In this document: in pieces, positions 42,467 to 50,344 of the stretch
How positions within the stretch are numbered: position 1 is the stretch's first letter
Layout: each line of letters opens with the position of its first letter
Origin: JBLZUR01 sp048565625
GTDB taxonomy: Bacteria > Pseudomonadota > Alphaproteobacteria > Sphingomonadales > Sphingomonadaceae
Direction of reading: 5' to 3'
DNA length: 64,000 nucleotides
Assembly: GCF_048565625.1 (NCBI RefSeq)
Contig: NZ_JBLZUR010000002.1
Span: forward strand, 2,232,001-2,296,000
Translations under genes and position numbers: made by a program
Notes under the pieces: generated by a model
The model's input: the letters and a program-made list of their open reading frames with translations, nothing else
Databases searched by the model: none
What the model was told of the DNA's origin: nothing

Positions 42467-42595
42467 ATGGTTCGCAAGATCGTGGCCGTGGCGCTGGTTG
42501 CCGGTTCGCTGGTTCTGACCGCGTGCAACACGGTCGATGGCGTCGGCAAGGACGTGTCCTCGGCCGGCAGCGCGGTGTCCGACGCCGCCAAGTAA
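42467..42595 (+). CDS. Entericidin-type small lipoprotein
   Basis: This 42-residue protein starts at ATG 42467 behind CAGGAG. It has a lipoprotein signal peptide with the lipobox LTAC (Cys20) and a short Gly/Ser/Ala-rich mature part ending in GSAVSDAAK, as in EcnA/EcnB. Entericidins are small envelope lipoproteins linked to stress and stationary phase. In several alphaproteobacteria they belong to the EcfG regulon, in line with the two EcfG-type sites upstream. A hairpin terminator follows the stop. Confidence 0.88.
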   Translation: MVRKIVAVALVAGSLVLTACNTVDGVGKDVSSAGSAVSDAAK

Positions 42596-42613
42596 CAAAA
42601 GAGAAGAGGGTGC

Positions 42614-42647
42614 CGAAGGGGCGTCGCGGTCAACGCGGCGCCCCTTC
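42614..42647. terminator. Bidirectional hairpin terminator between entericidin and tatC
   Basis: GAAGGGGCG-TCGCG pairs with CGCGG-CGCCCCTTC around a short loop. It lies between the converging entericidin and tatC genes, 20 bp from each stop. T runs are poor, so the termination role is inferred from position. Confidence 0.65.
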
Positions 42648-42665
42648 TCTGTTCAACCTAGTTTT

Positions 42666-43436
42666 CTATTCGGCGGCGGCGGCCTGTTCGCGCGCACGGC
42701 GGCGCTCGGTGAACCAGATCGCAATCAGGGTGATCTCGTAGAGCAGCACCAGCGGGATCGCGAGCATCAGCTGCGACACCACGTCTGGCGGAGTGAACAC
42801 GGCGGCGATGATGAACGCGGCGACGATCGCGTAACGCCGCGCCGCCTTCAGCTGCAGGCGGGTGACGAGGCCGGCGCGCTCCATCAGCATCAGCAGCACC
42901 GGCATCAGGAAGGCGATGCCGAACGCCAGGATGAACTGCATGACGAGCGCGAGATAGTCGCCCATCGCCGGCAAAGCCTCCTGCCGAAGCCCGCCGGAGA
43001 CACCCTGATAGCCCAGGAAGAAGTGGAACGCGGTCGGCATCACCACGAAATAGGCAAGAGACGCGCCCATCAGGAACAGCACCGGCGTCATGATGATGAA
43101 CGGCAGGAACGCCCGCTTCTCCTTGGCATAGAGGCCGGGGGCGACGAACGCCCAGACCTGCGTGGCGATGACGGGGAAGGCGAGGAAGAAGGCCGCGAAC
43201 AGCGCGACCTTCACGTTCACGAAGAACGCCTCGTAGAGCTTGGTGTAGACGAGCTTGCCCTGCCCCGGCCCGAACGCCTCGGCGAGAGGGTGGACGAGGA
43301 TCGCGAAGATCCGGTCGGCGAAGTAGAAGCAGATGCCGAAGCACAGGAACAAAGCCGCGATAGACCAGAGGAGGCGGCGACGCAGCTCGATCAGATGGTC
43401 GAGCAGGGGCGCGCGGGTGTCGTCGATGTCCTTCAC
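42666..43436 (-). CDS. tatC: Sec-independent protein translocase TatC
   Basis: This 256-residue inner-membrane protein has six hydrophobic segments and the conserved start PLLDHLIELRRRL, which binds the twin-arginine signal, plus TPPDVVSQ before the last helices. TatC is the receptor of the Tat pathway for folded proteins. It overlaps tatB by four bases in the order tatA-tatB-tatC. Its end faces entericidin across a hairpin. Confidence 0.95.
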   Translation of the reverse strand: MKDIDDTRAPLLDHLIELRRRLLWSIAALFLCFGICFYFADRIFAILVHPLAEAFGPGQGKLVYTKLYEAFFVNVKVALFAAFFLAFPVIATQVWAFVAPGLYAKEKRAFLPFIIMTPVLFLMGASLAYFVVMPTAFHFFLGYQGVSGGLRQEALPAMGDYLALVMQFILAFGIAFLMPVLLMLMERAGLVTRLQLKAARRYAIVAAFIIAAVFTPPDVVSQLMLAIPLVLLYEITLIAIWFTERRRAREQAAAAE

Positions 43437-43780
43437 GGCAGCGGGCGGGGATCAGGCGTCATCGGCGGCCGGGCCTCACCATCTGCCGGCGGCGGCAGGG
43501 CTTGCGTCTCGACCGGCTGCATCGCCTCGGGCGGGATCGATTCCGGCGGATGCTCGCGCATGATCCGCTCGTTCTCCGCCTTCCAGCGCGCTTCCATCTC
43601 CTCCAGCTCCGCCTCACGGATCATGGTGTCGATGCCGGAGCGGAAATGACGGGCCATGCCCCGCGCACGGCCGACCCATTGCCCCACCACCCGCATCGCG
43701 CGCGGCAGGTCCTTGGGCCCGATCACCACCAGCGCGACGATCGCACATAGCAGCAGCTCGGTGGGAGCGATGTCGAACAT
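43433..43780 (-). CDS. tatB: Sec-independent protein translocase TatB
   Basis: This 115-residue protein has an N-terminal membrane helix (FDIAPTELLLCAIVALVVIG) followed by an amphipathic helix (GPKDLPRAMRVVGQWV) and a Pro-rich tail. TatB works with TatC in substrate recognition. The Glu of the membrane helix (Glu8) is typical of TatB. It starts 18 bases after the tatA stop. Confidence 0.94.
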   Translation of the reverse strand: MFDIAPTELLLCAIVALVVIGPKDLPRAMRVVGQWVGRARGMARHFRSGIDTMIREAELEEMEARWKAENERIMREHPPESIPPEAMQPVETQALPPPADGEARPPMTPDPRPLP

Positions 43781-43798
43781 GTCGGCCCGGCGATCAGG

Positions 43799-44044
43799 TC
43801 AGACGTGCGGCCGGTCGTCCTTCATCGGCTGCAGATTGGGATCGCGGTTCGGCTCCAGTGGCTCCTGCTGCTGCAGGCGCGGCGCGGGACGCTGCGCGGG
43901 CTCGTCCTCCTCCGCCATGCCCTTCTTGAAGCTCTTGATGCCCTTCGCCACGTCACCCATCAGATCGGAGAAGCGGCCCTTTCCGAACAGCAGCAGGACG
44001 ACGACGCCGACGAGCAGCCAGTGCCAGAGGCTCAACCCACCCAT
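43799..44044 (-). CDS. tatA: Sec-independent protein translocase TatA
   Basis: From ATG 44044 the protein has 81 residues: a short membrane helix (LWHWLLVGVVVLLLFG), the FGKGRFSDLMGDVAKG hinge and amphipathic helix, then a charged tail rich in Pro and Gln. TatA forms the translocation pore. The open frame extends to 44245, but without a proper start. The operon order tatABC is complete. Confidence 0.94.
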   Translation of the reverse strand: MGGLSLWHWLLVGVVVLLLFGKGRFSDLMGDVAKGIKSFKKGMAEEDEPAQRPAPRLQQQEPLEPNRDPNLQPMKDDRPHV

Positions 44045-44144
44045 CACAGATTCTCCAAATAGCGCGTGGGGCTGATCTAGGCTTAAGCGGCGCGGGCCGC
44101 AATGCCGGGGCACTTTTCCCTCCCGGTGCGTTGGATCGCCCACG

Positions 44145-44375
44145 ATGACGACCGACGGCAAGGAACTGGTGGCCGCCGTTCGCGCGGCGGCGCGGCGGCA
44201 CAACTCGACCTGGGAGGCTCTGGTGCCGACCAGCTTCCTGATCAACCTGGAACATGAGGCGGCGGAAGAAGCCGCCTATGCCGAGATGGCGGCTGTGAAG
44301 CGCCGCCTGCGCGATCATATCTGCGAGACGTACGGGATCAGCATCAGGGAGCTGGCGAGCTTGGCGTCGGCCTGA
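44145..44375 (+). CDS. Small helical protein of unknown function
   Basis: This 76-residue protein is predicted to be all-helical (AAVRAAARRHN, then the Glu/Ala-rich AEEAAYAEMAAVKRRLRDH and the C-terminal ETYGISIREL). It is divergent from tatA, 100 bp away. I recognise no characterised family. It is followed by a palindromic repeat doublet. Confidence 0.7.
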   Translation: MTTDGKELVAAVRAAARRHNSTWEALVPTSFLINLEHEAAEEAAYAEMAAVKRRLRDHICETYGISIRELASLASA

Positions 44376-44378
44376 TCT

Positions 44379-44514
44379 AATCCTCCCCCGCCAGTAGGAG
44401 GTGGCGCTGCAAGCGACGGAGGGGGAGGGCGGCAGCTACCTCAACAGTAAACCGCCTCCCTTACCTCCCCCTCCGTCAGGCAAGCCTGACACCTCCCCCT
44501 TGCGGGGGAGGATG
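44379..44514. repeat. Palindromic repeat doublet, family C copy 1
   Basis: The left unit is CCTCCCCCGCC, GGAGGTGGC and ACGGAGGGGGAGG. The right unit is inverted: CCTCCCCCTCCG, then CACCTCCCCC and GCGGGGGAGG. They are about 40 bp apart. Family C is similar in style to family B but has GGAGGTGGC where B has GGAGGGGGACC. Confidence 0.85.
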
Positions 44515-44523
44515 GAAGAAAGC

Positions 44524-45228
44524 TTATTTCTCCTGCGCGGCGGTGCCCGCAACCGCAGGCGCGGCCTCGCCGGAGATGTTCTTGCTCGGCTGGGCGGCGG
44601 CGCCCGCCTCGGTCTGGACCGGCTGTTCCTTGGCGGGGCCTTCGGCATCGGCCGGAGCACCCGTCGTCGGACCCGCTGCCGCCGCATCCTCGGCCGGGGC
44701 CGCAGGCATCGGCTTCGGCGCGTCGCTATGCTGGTTGAGGAAGGCGATCACGTCGGCGCGATCCTCCGGCTTCGAGAGGCCGGCGAAGGTCATCTTGGTG
44801 CCGGGCGCGAACTTCTTCGGGTTGTGCAGCCAGTCGGACATGTTCTGCCAGTCCCAGGTGCCGCCCTTCGACTTCAGCGCGTCCGAGAACGGGAAGCCGC
44901 CGGCACCCTGGCCGATGCCCTCGCCCAGCACATTCCACAGGTTCGGGCCGAGCGCATTCGGGCCACCCTTGTCGGCATTGTGGCACGCGGCGCATTTCTT
45001 GAACACCTGCTCGCCCTTCGCCGCATCGGCGTTGGCGAGATAGAAGGCGATCGGCTTCTCAGCCGCCTCGCCGCCGGCACCGGCCTCTTCCTCGACACCC
45101 TCGACGACATAGCCCATCTTCTCGGGCCGCTCGGCGTGGAAATATTCTCCGCTGACGATCGACAGGCCGAGGGCCACGATGCCGCCCGCCAGAACCCAGC
45201 CCGCGATCGTATTCGTGCGGTCGTCCAT
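44524..45228 (-). CDS. Membrane-anchored class I cytochrome c
   Basis: This 234-residue protein has an uncleaved membrane anchor (about 8-25), a cytochrome c domain with the heme motif CAACH (Cys79, Cys82, His83) and the Met ligand in GTKMTFAG (near 145), and a Pro/Ala/Glu-rich C-terminal tail of about 65 residues. It resembles CycM-type electron carriers between the bc1 complex and terminal oxidases. It is divergent from pheA across a 171-bp gap with no recognisable element. Confidence 0.9.
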   Translation of the reverse strand: MDDRTNTIAGWVLAGGIVALGLSIVSGEYFHAERPEKMGYVVEGVEEEAGAGGEAAEKPIAFYLANADAAKGEQVFKKCAACHNADKGGPNALGPNLWNVLGEGIGQGAGGFPFSDALKSKGGTWDWQNMSDWLHNPKKFAPGTKMTFAGLSKPEDRADVIAFLNQHSDAPKPMPAAPAEDAAAAGPTTGAPADAEGPAKEQPVQTEAGAAAQPSKNISGEAAPAVAGTAAQEK

Positions 45229-45399
45229 GCCCCCGAAACCTCCTGAAGCGCGGATGTTTTCCGCGCGAAGTCAACGCGGGCTCCCTTTAAGGAGCCGCGC
45301 CGCGCACCGCAAGCGGCCCTAGCCGCGAACGACTCGCAGAAAGTTCGCAACGCACGGGGCATTGTCCTGATCCGCTTTGGACCTTAGGCGCACGCGGCG

Positions 45400-46293
45400 A
45401 TGGAGAACTTTCCCCCCAAGGCCCGCACCCTCGTGGCCGAGATGAGCGCCGCCGCCGCCGCCGAGCCAGCGCGCACCGTTGCGTTCCAGGGCGCGCCGGG
45501 CGCCAACTCGCATCTGGCGGTGTCCGAGCATTTCGCCGACCCGCTGCCCCTCCCTTGCTTCGCATTCGAGGATGCGCTGGACGCTGTGGCGAGCGGGCAG
45601 GCGGCGTTCGCGATGATCCCGATCGAGAACTCGCTGCATGGCCGGGTGGCGGACATCCACTTCCTGCTGCCCGAATCGGGGCTGTCGATCGTCGCCGAGC
45701 ACTTCCTGCCGATCCGGCATTGCCTGCTGGGTTTCGCGGGCGAGCCGGTGCGTGAGGCGATCAGCCATCCGCAGGCGCTCGGCCAATGCCGCCGCTGGCT
45801 GCGTGAACGGGAGATCACGCCCGTCCAGTTCGCCGACACTGCCGCTGCGGCGGGCAAGATCGCCGACGGCAAGCACCCGGGCGTTGCGGCGATCGCGCCG
45901 AAGATCGCCGCCGGGTTGTACGGGCTGGACGTCATCGCCGAGGATATTTCCGACAGCGACGACAACACCACCCGTTTCGTGGTGCTGGCGCGCGAGGCGC
46001 TCACGCCGCCGATCGGCCAGCCGAGCATGACCACGCTGACATTCGAGGTGAAGAACGTGCCGGCGGCGCTCTACAAGGCGATGGGCGGCTTCGCGACCAA
46101 CGGCGTCAACGTGACCAAGCTGGAAAGCTACCAGCGCGGCACCAGCTTCGCCGCGACCGAGTTCTACGCCGATATCGAAGGCGATCCCGCGCAGGCGAAC
46201 GTCGCCCGCGCGCTGGAGGAGCTGGCGTTTCACACGAAATGGGTGCGGGTGATCGGCAGCTACCAGCAGGCCCGGCCGAGGACAGTGGTGTAA
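45400..46293 (+). CDS. pheA: Prephenate dehydratase
   Basis: This 297-residue enzyme converts prephenate to phenylpyruvate in phenylalanine synthesis. The catalytic domain (about 25-205) has FQGAPGANSH, PIENSLHGRV and DNTTRFVVL; the C-terminal ACT domain (about 215-290) with KLESYQRG gives feedback control by phenylalanine. There is no chorismate mutase domain, as is typical of alphaproteobacteria. The first 24 residues are poorly conserved, and the start could be at a later Met (position 15). Confidence 0.94.
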   Translation: MENFPPKARTLVAEMSAAAAAEPARTVAFQGAPGANSHLAVSEHFADPLPLPCFAFEDALDAVASGQAAFAMIPIENSLHGRVADIHFLLPESGLSIVAEHFLPIRHCLLGFAGEPVREAISHPQALGQCRRWLREREITPVQFADTAAAAGKIADGKHPGVAAIAPKIAAGLYGLDVIAEDISDSDDNTTRFVVLAREALTPPIGQPSMTTLTFEVKNVPAALYKAMGGFATNGVNVTKLESYQRGTSFAATEFYADIEGDPAQANVARALEELAFHTKWVRVIGSYQQARPRTVV

Positions 46294-46299
46294 TCTTTC

Positions 46300-46437
46300 T
46301 CCTCCCCCGCAAGGGGGAGGTGGCGCCGCAGGCGCCGGAGGGGGAGGACGGCGGTGTCCGTAGCCTTCCTGTCCTCCCCCTCCGCCAGCCCCCGCTTACG
46401 CGAGGGCTGCCACCTCCCCCTGGCGGGGGAGGATCAG
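46300..46437. repeat. Palindromic repeat doublet, family C copy 2
   Basis: CCTCCCCCGCAAGGGGGAGG, then TGGCGCC-GCA-GGCGCCGGAG, is the left unit. CTCCCCCTCCGCC and CACCTCCCCCTGGCGGGGGA make the inverted right unit. It lies between the converging pheA and nudC genes and touches the nudC stop. Confidence 0.88.
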
Positions 46438-47288
46438 GAGGCTAGCCACCGTTCGAACAGGCTGTACGCAATCGCGTGCGGCGGTGGCGCGATGAAGGGC
46501 GCGTCCGGGTCGCCCGCGAGCGCCGCCGCGACGCCTGCGCGATCCACCCATTTCGCGTCCTCAAGCTCGGTGCGGTCGATGGTCAACGTGTCGTCCGCCA
46601 CCGGCGCGATGCAGGCCAGCATCAGCTGCGACGGGAACGGCCAGGGCTGGCTGGCGACATAGCGGACGGAGGTGGCGCGCACCCCCGCCTCCTCGTGCAG
46701 CTCGCGGGCAACCGCCTCCTCCACCGACTCGCCCGGCTCGACGAAGCCGGCGAGCGCGGAGTAGCGGCGGGGCGGGAACATCGGCTGACGGCCGATCAGC
46801 ACGCGGCCCTGATGCTCGGCCAGCATGATGACCACCGGATCGACGCGCGGGAAATGCTCCGCGCCGCAGTCGCCGCAGCGGCGACCCCAGCCGCCCCGGA
46901 ACGGCTCGGTCCCATGGCCGGATCGAGCACAGAAACGATGCCGCGCGTGCCAGTCCACAAGGCTGCGCGCGCCAGCGTAGAGCGACGCATCCGCTGGCGA
47001 GAGCGCGAGCACCGCTTCCCAGCGTGCCGGAGCGGGCGGCGGCGCGGGGTCGAAGCGGACGAAGCGCGGCGCGCCATCCTCATAGCCGAGCAGGCCGAGG
47101 CTTTCCGGCCCAAGTCCATCCGGCACTGGCGTCCAGGACAGCCGCCCGTCCACCACCACCGGATCGAGTCCCTCCAGGTCGAGGAGCCGCGCGTTTGGGT
47201 CGGCGAGTGCGCGGGCGATCGCCTCGGGATCCTGGCGGATCGCGTCCGCGCGGTCGATCGTCGCGCCGGTAAAGCCGATGGGTGTCAC
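46434..47288 (-). CDS. nudC: NAD(+) diphosphatase/RNA-decapping NUDIX hydrolase
   Basis: From GTG 47288 the protein has 284 residues. The NUDIX box is GFVEPGESVEEAVARELHEEAG, with the NudC-type SQPWPFPSQLM motif downstream, which marks NADH pyrophosphatases and NAD-cap removers. Before it lies a zinc ribbon, but the first knuckle reads FCARSG rather than Cys-x-x-Cys, so only three cysteines are present. The start overlaps the region of the mutY stop and the two genes are co-transcribed. Confidence 0.9.
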   Translation of the reverse strand: MTPIGFTGATIDRADAIRQDPEAIARALADPNARLLDLEGLDPVVVDGRLSWTPVPDGLGPESLGLLGYEDGAPRFVRFDPAPPPAPARWEAVLALSPADASLYAGARSLVDWHARHRFCARSGHGTEPFRGGWGRRCGDCGAEHFPRVDPVVIMLAEHQGRVLIGRQPMFPPRRYSALAGFVEPGESVEEAVARELHEEAGVRATSVRYVASQPWPFPSQLMLACIAPVADDTLTIDRTELEDAKWVDRAGVAAALAGDPDAPFIAPPPHAIAYSLFERWLAS

Positions 47289-47289
47289 C

Positions 47290-48342
47290 TCACACTCCTT
47301 CCCTGATCCCGGCCGCCGCCTTGGCGAACACGGTCGGCAGCCCCGCCTCGTCCAGCCGGTCGATCGGCCACCATTCGTCACCCGAGAGCGGGGGTGAAGG
47401 CGACAGGTCCGACGCGCGGGCCAGCGCCAGATCCAGCGAGAAATGGGTGAAGACGTGGCGCACCTGCCCGTCCAGCACCCGCCAGTCGCCGGGCACCGGC
47501 GCGCCCTTGATCCCCGGCGGCGCCTCGACCCACGGCCCGGTCGGCAGCGCCCGCATTCCCCCCAGCAGGCCCTTGTTCGGGCGGCGGCGGAGGAGGACGC
47601 AACCGTCTCGCTCCGCCCAGAAGGCGGTGCCGTAGCGATGCGGACGTGTCGCCTTCACCGCCTTTTTCGGGAAAGCCGCAGGCTCGCCCATCGCCCGTGC
47701 CGCACATCCTTCGGCTATCGGGCAGAGCAGGCATTTCGGGCTACGCGGGGCGCAGATCGTGGCGCCGAGGTCCATCATCGCCTGCGCGAAGTCGCCCGCG
47801 CGGGTTTCGGGCGTGAGGCCATCCATTAGCGCGCGGAGGCGGGGCTTGGCGGCGGGCAGCGGCTCCTCGACGGCGAAGAGGCGGGAGACGAGCCGCTCGA
47901 TGTTCCCATCGACCACGACCGCTCGCCGCCCGAACGCGATCGCGGCGATCGCGGCGGCGGTATAGGCGCCGATACCGGGCAGCGCGCGCAGCCTCTCTTC
48001 CGTATCCGGGAAGCGCCCGCCATGCTCGGCCGCGACGATCCGTGCGCAGGCGAGCAGGTTGCGGGCGCGGGCGTAGTAGCCGAGGCCGGCCCAGGCGGCC
48101 ATGACCTCGTCATCAGGCGCGGCGGCGAGCGCCTCGACCGTCGGCCAGCGCCGGGTGAAGGTCGCGAAGTAACCGCCCACCGCCGCCACCGTCGTCTGCT
48201 GCAGCATGATCTCCGACAGCCAGACGCGGTACGGATCGGCCAGCGGCGCACCCGGCGGCGCGCGCCAGGGCAGGCTGCGGGCATGGACGTCGTACCAGGC
48301 GAGCAGGCGGGTAGATTCGGATCGCGCGCTATCGACGGCCAT
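47290..48342 (-). CDS. mutY: A/G-specific adenine glycosylase
   Basis: This 350-residue DNA glycosylase removes A opposite 8-oxo-G. It shows SEIMLQQTTV, the helix-hairpin-helix LPGIGAYTAAAI with the catalytic Asp in VVDGNIERL, the Fe-S cysteines (CAPRSPKCLLCPIAEGC), and a C-terminal NUDIX-like domain that recognises 8-oxo-G. The gene is divergent from the DciA-like gene, with 26 bp between the starts. Confidence 0.96.
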   Translation of the reverse strand: MAVDSARSESTRLLAWYDVHARSLPWRAPPGAPLADPYRVWLSEIMLQQTTVAAVGGYFATFTRRWPTVEALAAAPDDEVMAAWAGLGYYARARNLLACARIVAAEHGGRFPDTEERLRALPGIGAYTAAAIAAIAFGRRAVVVDGNIERLVSRLFAVEEPLPAAKPRLRALMDGLTPETRAGDFAQAMMDLGATICAPRSPKCLLCPIAEGCAARAMGEPAAFPKKAVKATRPHRYGTAFWAERDGCVLLRRRPNKGLLGGMRALPTGPWVEAPPGIKGAPVPGDWRVLDGQVRHVFTHFSLDLALARASDLSPSPPLSGDEWWPIDRLDEAGLPTVFAKAAAGIREGV

Positions 48343-48368
48343 CCCGGCGCTATGGCATGGAGGCTGCG

Positions 48369-48884
48369 ATGAAGAAACCGACCCCCCGCCGCCGCAAGGC
48401 CGAGGATGCGCCGCGCGCCGGCTATGCCCGCGCCGTGTCCGAGATGGTGCCCACCATCGGCGGGCAGGCGTTCCGCCGCTTCGGCTTCGTCCAGTCCTCG
48501 GTGGTCAGCCGCTGGAAGGAGATCGTCGGCGAGCGTTATGCCGAGGTCACCGCCCCCGAATCGATCCGCTTCCCGGCGGGCGCGAAGTCGGGCGGAACGC
48601 TGACGCTTACCGTGGACGGCAGCCACGCGCCGATGATCCAGCATGTCCTCCCCTCGATCACCGAGCGGGTGAACCGCTTCTTCGGCTATCCGGCGGTCGC
48701 CCGCGTCACCATCCGGCAAGGCTCGATCCGCCCCGCCGCCAAGGTCGCCAAGCCCGAGCCGAAGCCGGTGCCCGAGGAGCTGGGCGACAGCCTTCGCGCC
48801 ATCGCCGACCCCGAACTGCGCGCCTGCCTCGAAGGTCTGGCGCGCGGTCTCGCCGGCAGTTCCGGCCTGCCCCGGATCGGCTGA
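48369..48884 (+). CDS. DciA-like protein (DUF721)
   Basis: From ATG 48369, behind GGAGG, the protein has 171 residues (48357 is an alternative). The DUF721 domain (about 35-120) has VSRWKEIVGERYAEVTAPES and the GGTLTLTVDGSHAPMIQHV core. DciA is the replicative helicase loader or operator in bacteria without DnaC; members in alphaproteobacteria are often fused or extended like this. It overlaps the next gene by one base (TGATG). Confidence 0.82.
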   Translation: MKKPTPRRRKAEDAPRAGYARAVSEMVPTIGGQAFRRFGFVQSSVVSRWKEIVGERYAEVTAPESIRFPAGAKSGGTLTLTVDGSHAPMIQHVLPSITERVNRFFGYPAVARVTIRQGSIRPAAKVAKPEPKPVPEELGDSLRAIADPELRACLEGLARGLAGSSGLPRIG

Positions 48885-49558
48885 TGCGCGCGCTCCTCGC
48901 CTTCATCCTGCTCTTGTGGAGCGGTGCCGCCATGGCGGCGCAGCGCGACTGGACGCAGGTGGTCACAGTCAGCCCGATCGGCGGCTTCATCCAGGGCAAC
49001 CCGAACGCCCCGGTGAAGGTGGTCGAATACGCATCCTATACCTGCCCGCATTGCGCGCATTTCTCCGGCGCGACGCTCCCCCGGCTTCAGCAGAGCTATG
49101 TCCGGGCGGGCCAGGTCAGCGTCGAGTTCCGGAGCGCGGTGCGCGACCGCTACGACTTCATCGCGGCCGTGCTGGCGCGCTGTGCCGGGTCCCAGGGGTT
49201 CTTTCCGACGACGGCCACGCTCTTCGCGCGGCAGGGTGACTGGATGGTCGCGGCGAGCGACTATGAGGCGGGGGCGGAGGTCAGTCTCGACGCCCTGCCG
49301 CCCAAGCAGCGCGCCGCCGCTCTGGTGAAGGGCAGCGGCGTCGGCGCGATGGTCGCCGCGACCGTGCCGGCCGCCAAGGCGCAGGCCTGCCTTGCCGACG
49401 ACCGCATCAGCGACGCGATCGGCAAGCTCAGCGACGATGCGTGGAAGATCCGCAAGATCCCCGGCACCCCCTATGTGCTGGTCAACGACGTGCCGATTAC
49501 CGGTGTCGCCGACTGGCCGGAACTCGAAGCCCGTATCGGGCAGATCCTGAAGAAGTGA
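48884..49558 (+). CDS. DsbA-like periplasmic thioredoxin-fold protein 1
   Basis: This 224-residue protein has a signal peptide (cut near residue 19, AAMAAQ) and a DsbA/DSBA-like thioredoxin domain with the active site CPHC in YTCPHCAHF, and a cis-Pro in GTPYVLVN. It likely forms disulfides in secreted proteins. It is the first of two tandem paralogues, which share the GNPNA-VKVVEY type start and the CPHC site. It is coupled to the DciA gene and lies 11 bp before the next. Confidence 0.9.
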   Translation: MRALLAFILLLWSGAAMAAQRDWTQVVTVSPIGGFIQGNPNAPVKVVEYASYTCPHCAHFSGATLPRLQQSYVRAGQVSVEFRSAVRDRYDFIAAVLARCAGSQGFFPTTATLFARQGDWMVAASDYEAGAEVSLDALPPKQRAAALVKGSGVGAMVAATVPAAKAQACLADDRISDAIGKLSDDAWKIRKIPGTPYVLVNDVPITGVADWPELEARIGQILKK

Positions 49559-49569
49559 AGAGGTAGAGC

Positions 49570-50322
49570 GTGCGCCAGTCCCATGTGAAGCTTGCCGCCC
49601 CGTTCGCCCTCGCGCTGGCGCTCGCCGCATGCGATTCGGGCGACAAGCCGGCGGAGGGGAACAGCGCCGGCACGACCGCCGGCACCGTGCCCCCACCCGC
49701 CGGGCAGGACTGGACCGAGACGGTGGTCGCGACCGAGGACGGCGGCTTCCTGATGGGCAATCCCAACGCCAAGGTGAAGCTGGTCGAATACGGTTCCATG
49801 ACCTGCCCGCATTGCGCGGAATTCGCCACCCAGGGCGTGCCCTCGATGAAGGAGCGGTACATCAGGACGGGCCAGGTCAGCCTGGAATTCCGCAACTTCG
49901 TCCGTGACGGGACCGACACCGTCGCATCACTCCTCGCCCGCTGCGCGGGGGCGGAGCCGTTCTTCAAGCTGACCGAGCAGATGTATGCCGATCAGCCCAA
50001 CTGGATCAAAAAGGCCATCGACCTGCCCGAGGCGGATCGCGAGCGGATGAGCAAGCTGCCGACCGAGGACCAGCTACCCGCGCTGGCGGCGGCGCTCGGC
50101 CTCGACCAGTTCATGCGGATGCGCGGCATCACCAACGACCGCGTCAAGGCGTGCCTGAACGACGAGGCGGCGGTGAACAAGCTGCAGGCGATCAACCAGA
50201 AGGCGATTAATCAGTACAAGATCAACGGCACCCCCGGCTTCCTGATCAACGGGGAAACGGTGGAAGGCGTCTACAACTGGGAGACGCTTGAGCCGCGCAT
50301 CCAGGACGCGCTCGGCGCCTGA
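49570..50322 (+). CDS. DsbA-like lipoprotein thioredoxin 2
   Basis: This 250-residue paralogue starts at GTG and has a lipoprotein signal with the lipobox LAAC (Cys21), a Gly/Thr/Pro linker, then the DsbA domain with MTCPHCAEF and the cis-Pro in GTPGFLIN. It should be anchored to the membrane, where the first paralogue is soluble. It lies between the first DsbA and smc; such pairs next to smc are common in sphingomonads. Confidence 0.9.
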   Translation: MRQSHVKLAAPFALALALAACDSGDKPAEGNSAGTTAGTVPPPAGQDWTETVVATEDGGFLMGNPNAKVKLVEYGSMTCPHCAEFATQGVPSMKERYIRTGQVSLEFRNFVRDGTDTVASLLARCAGAEPFFKLTEQMYADQPNWIKKAIDLPEADRERMSKLPTEDQLPALAAALGLDQFMRMRGITNDRVKACLNDEAAVNKLQAINQKAINQYKINGTPGFLINGETVEGVYNWETLEPRIQDALGA

Positions 50323-50344
50323 TGGATAGGTCGGGGGGCCGTTC

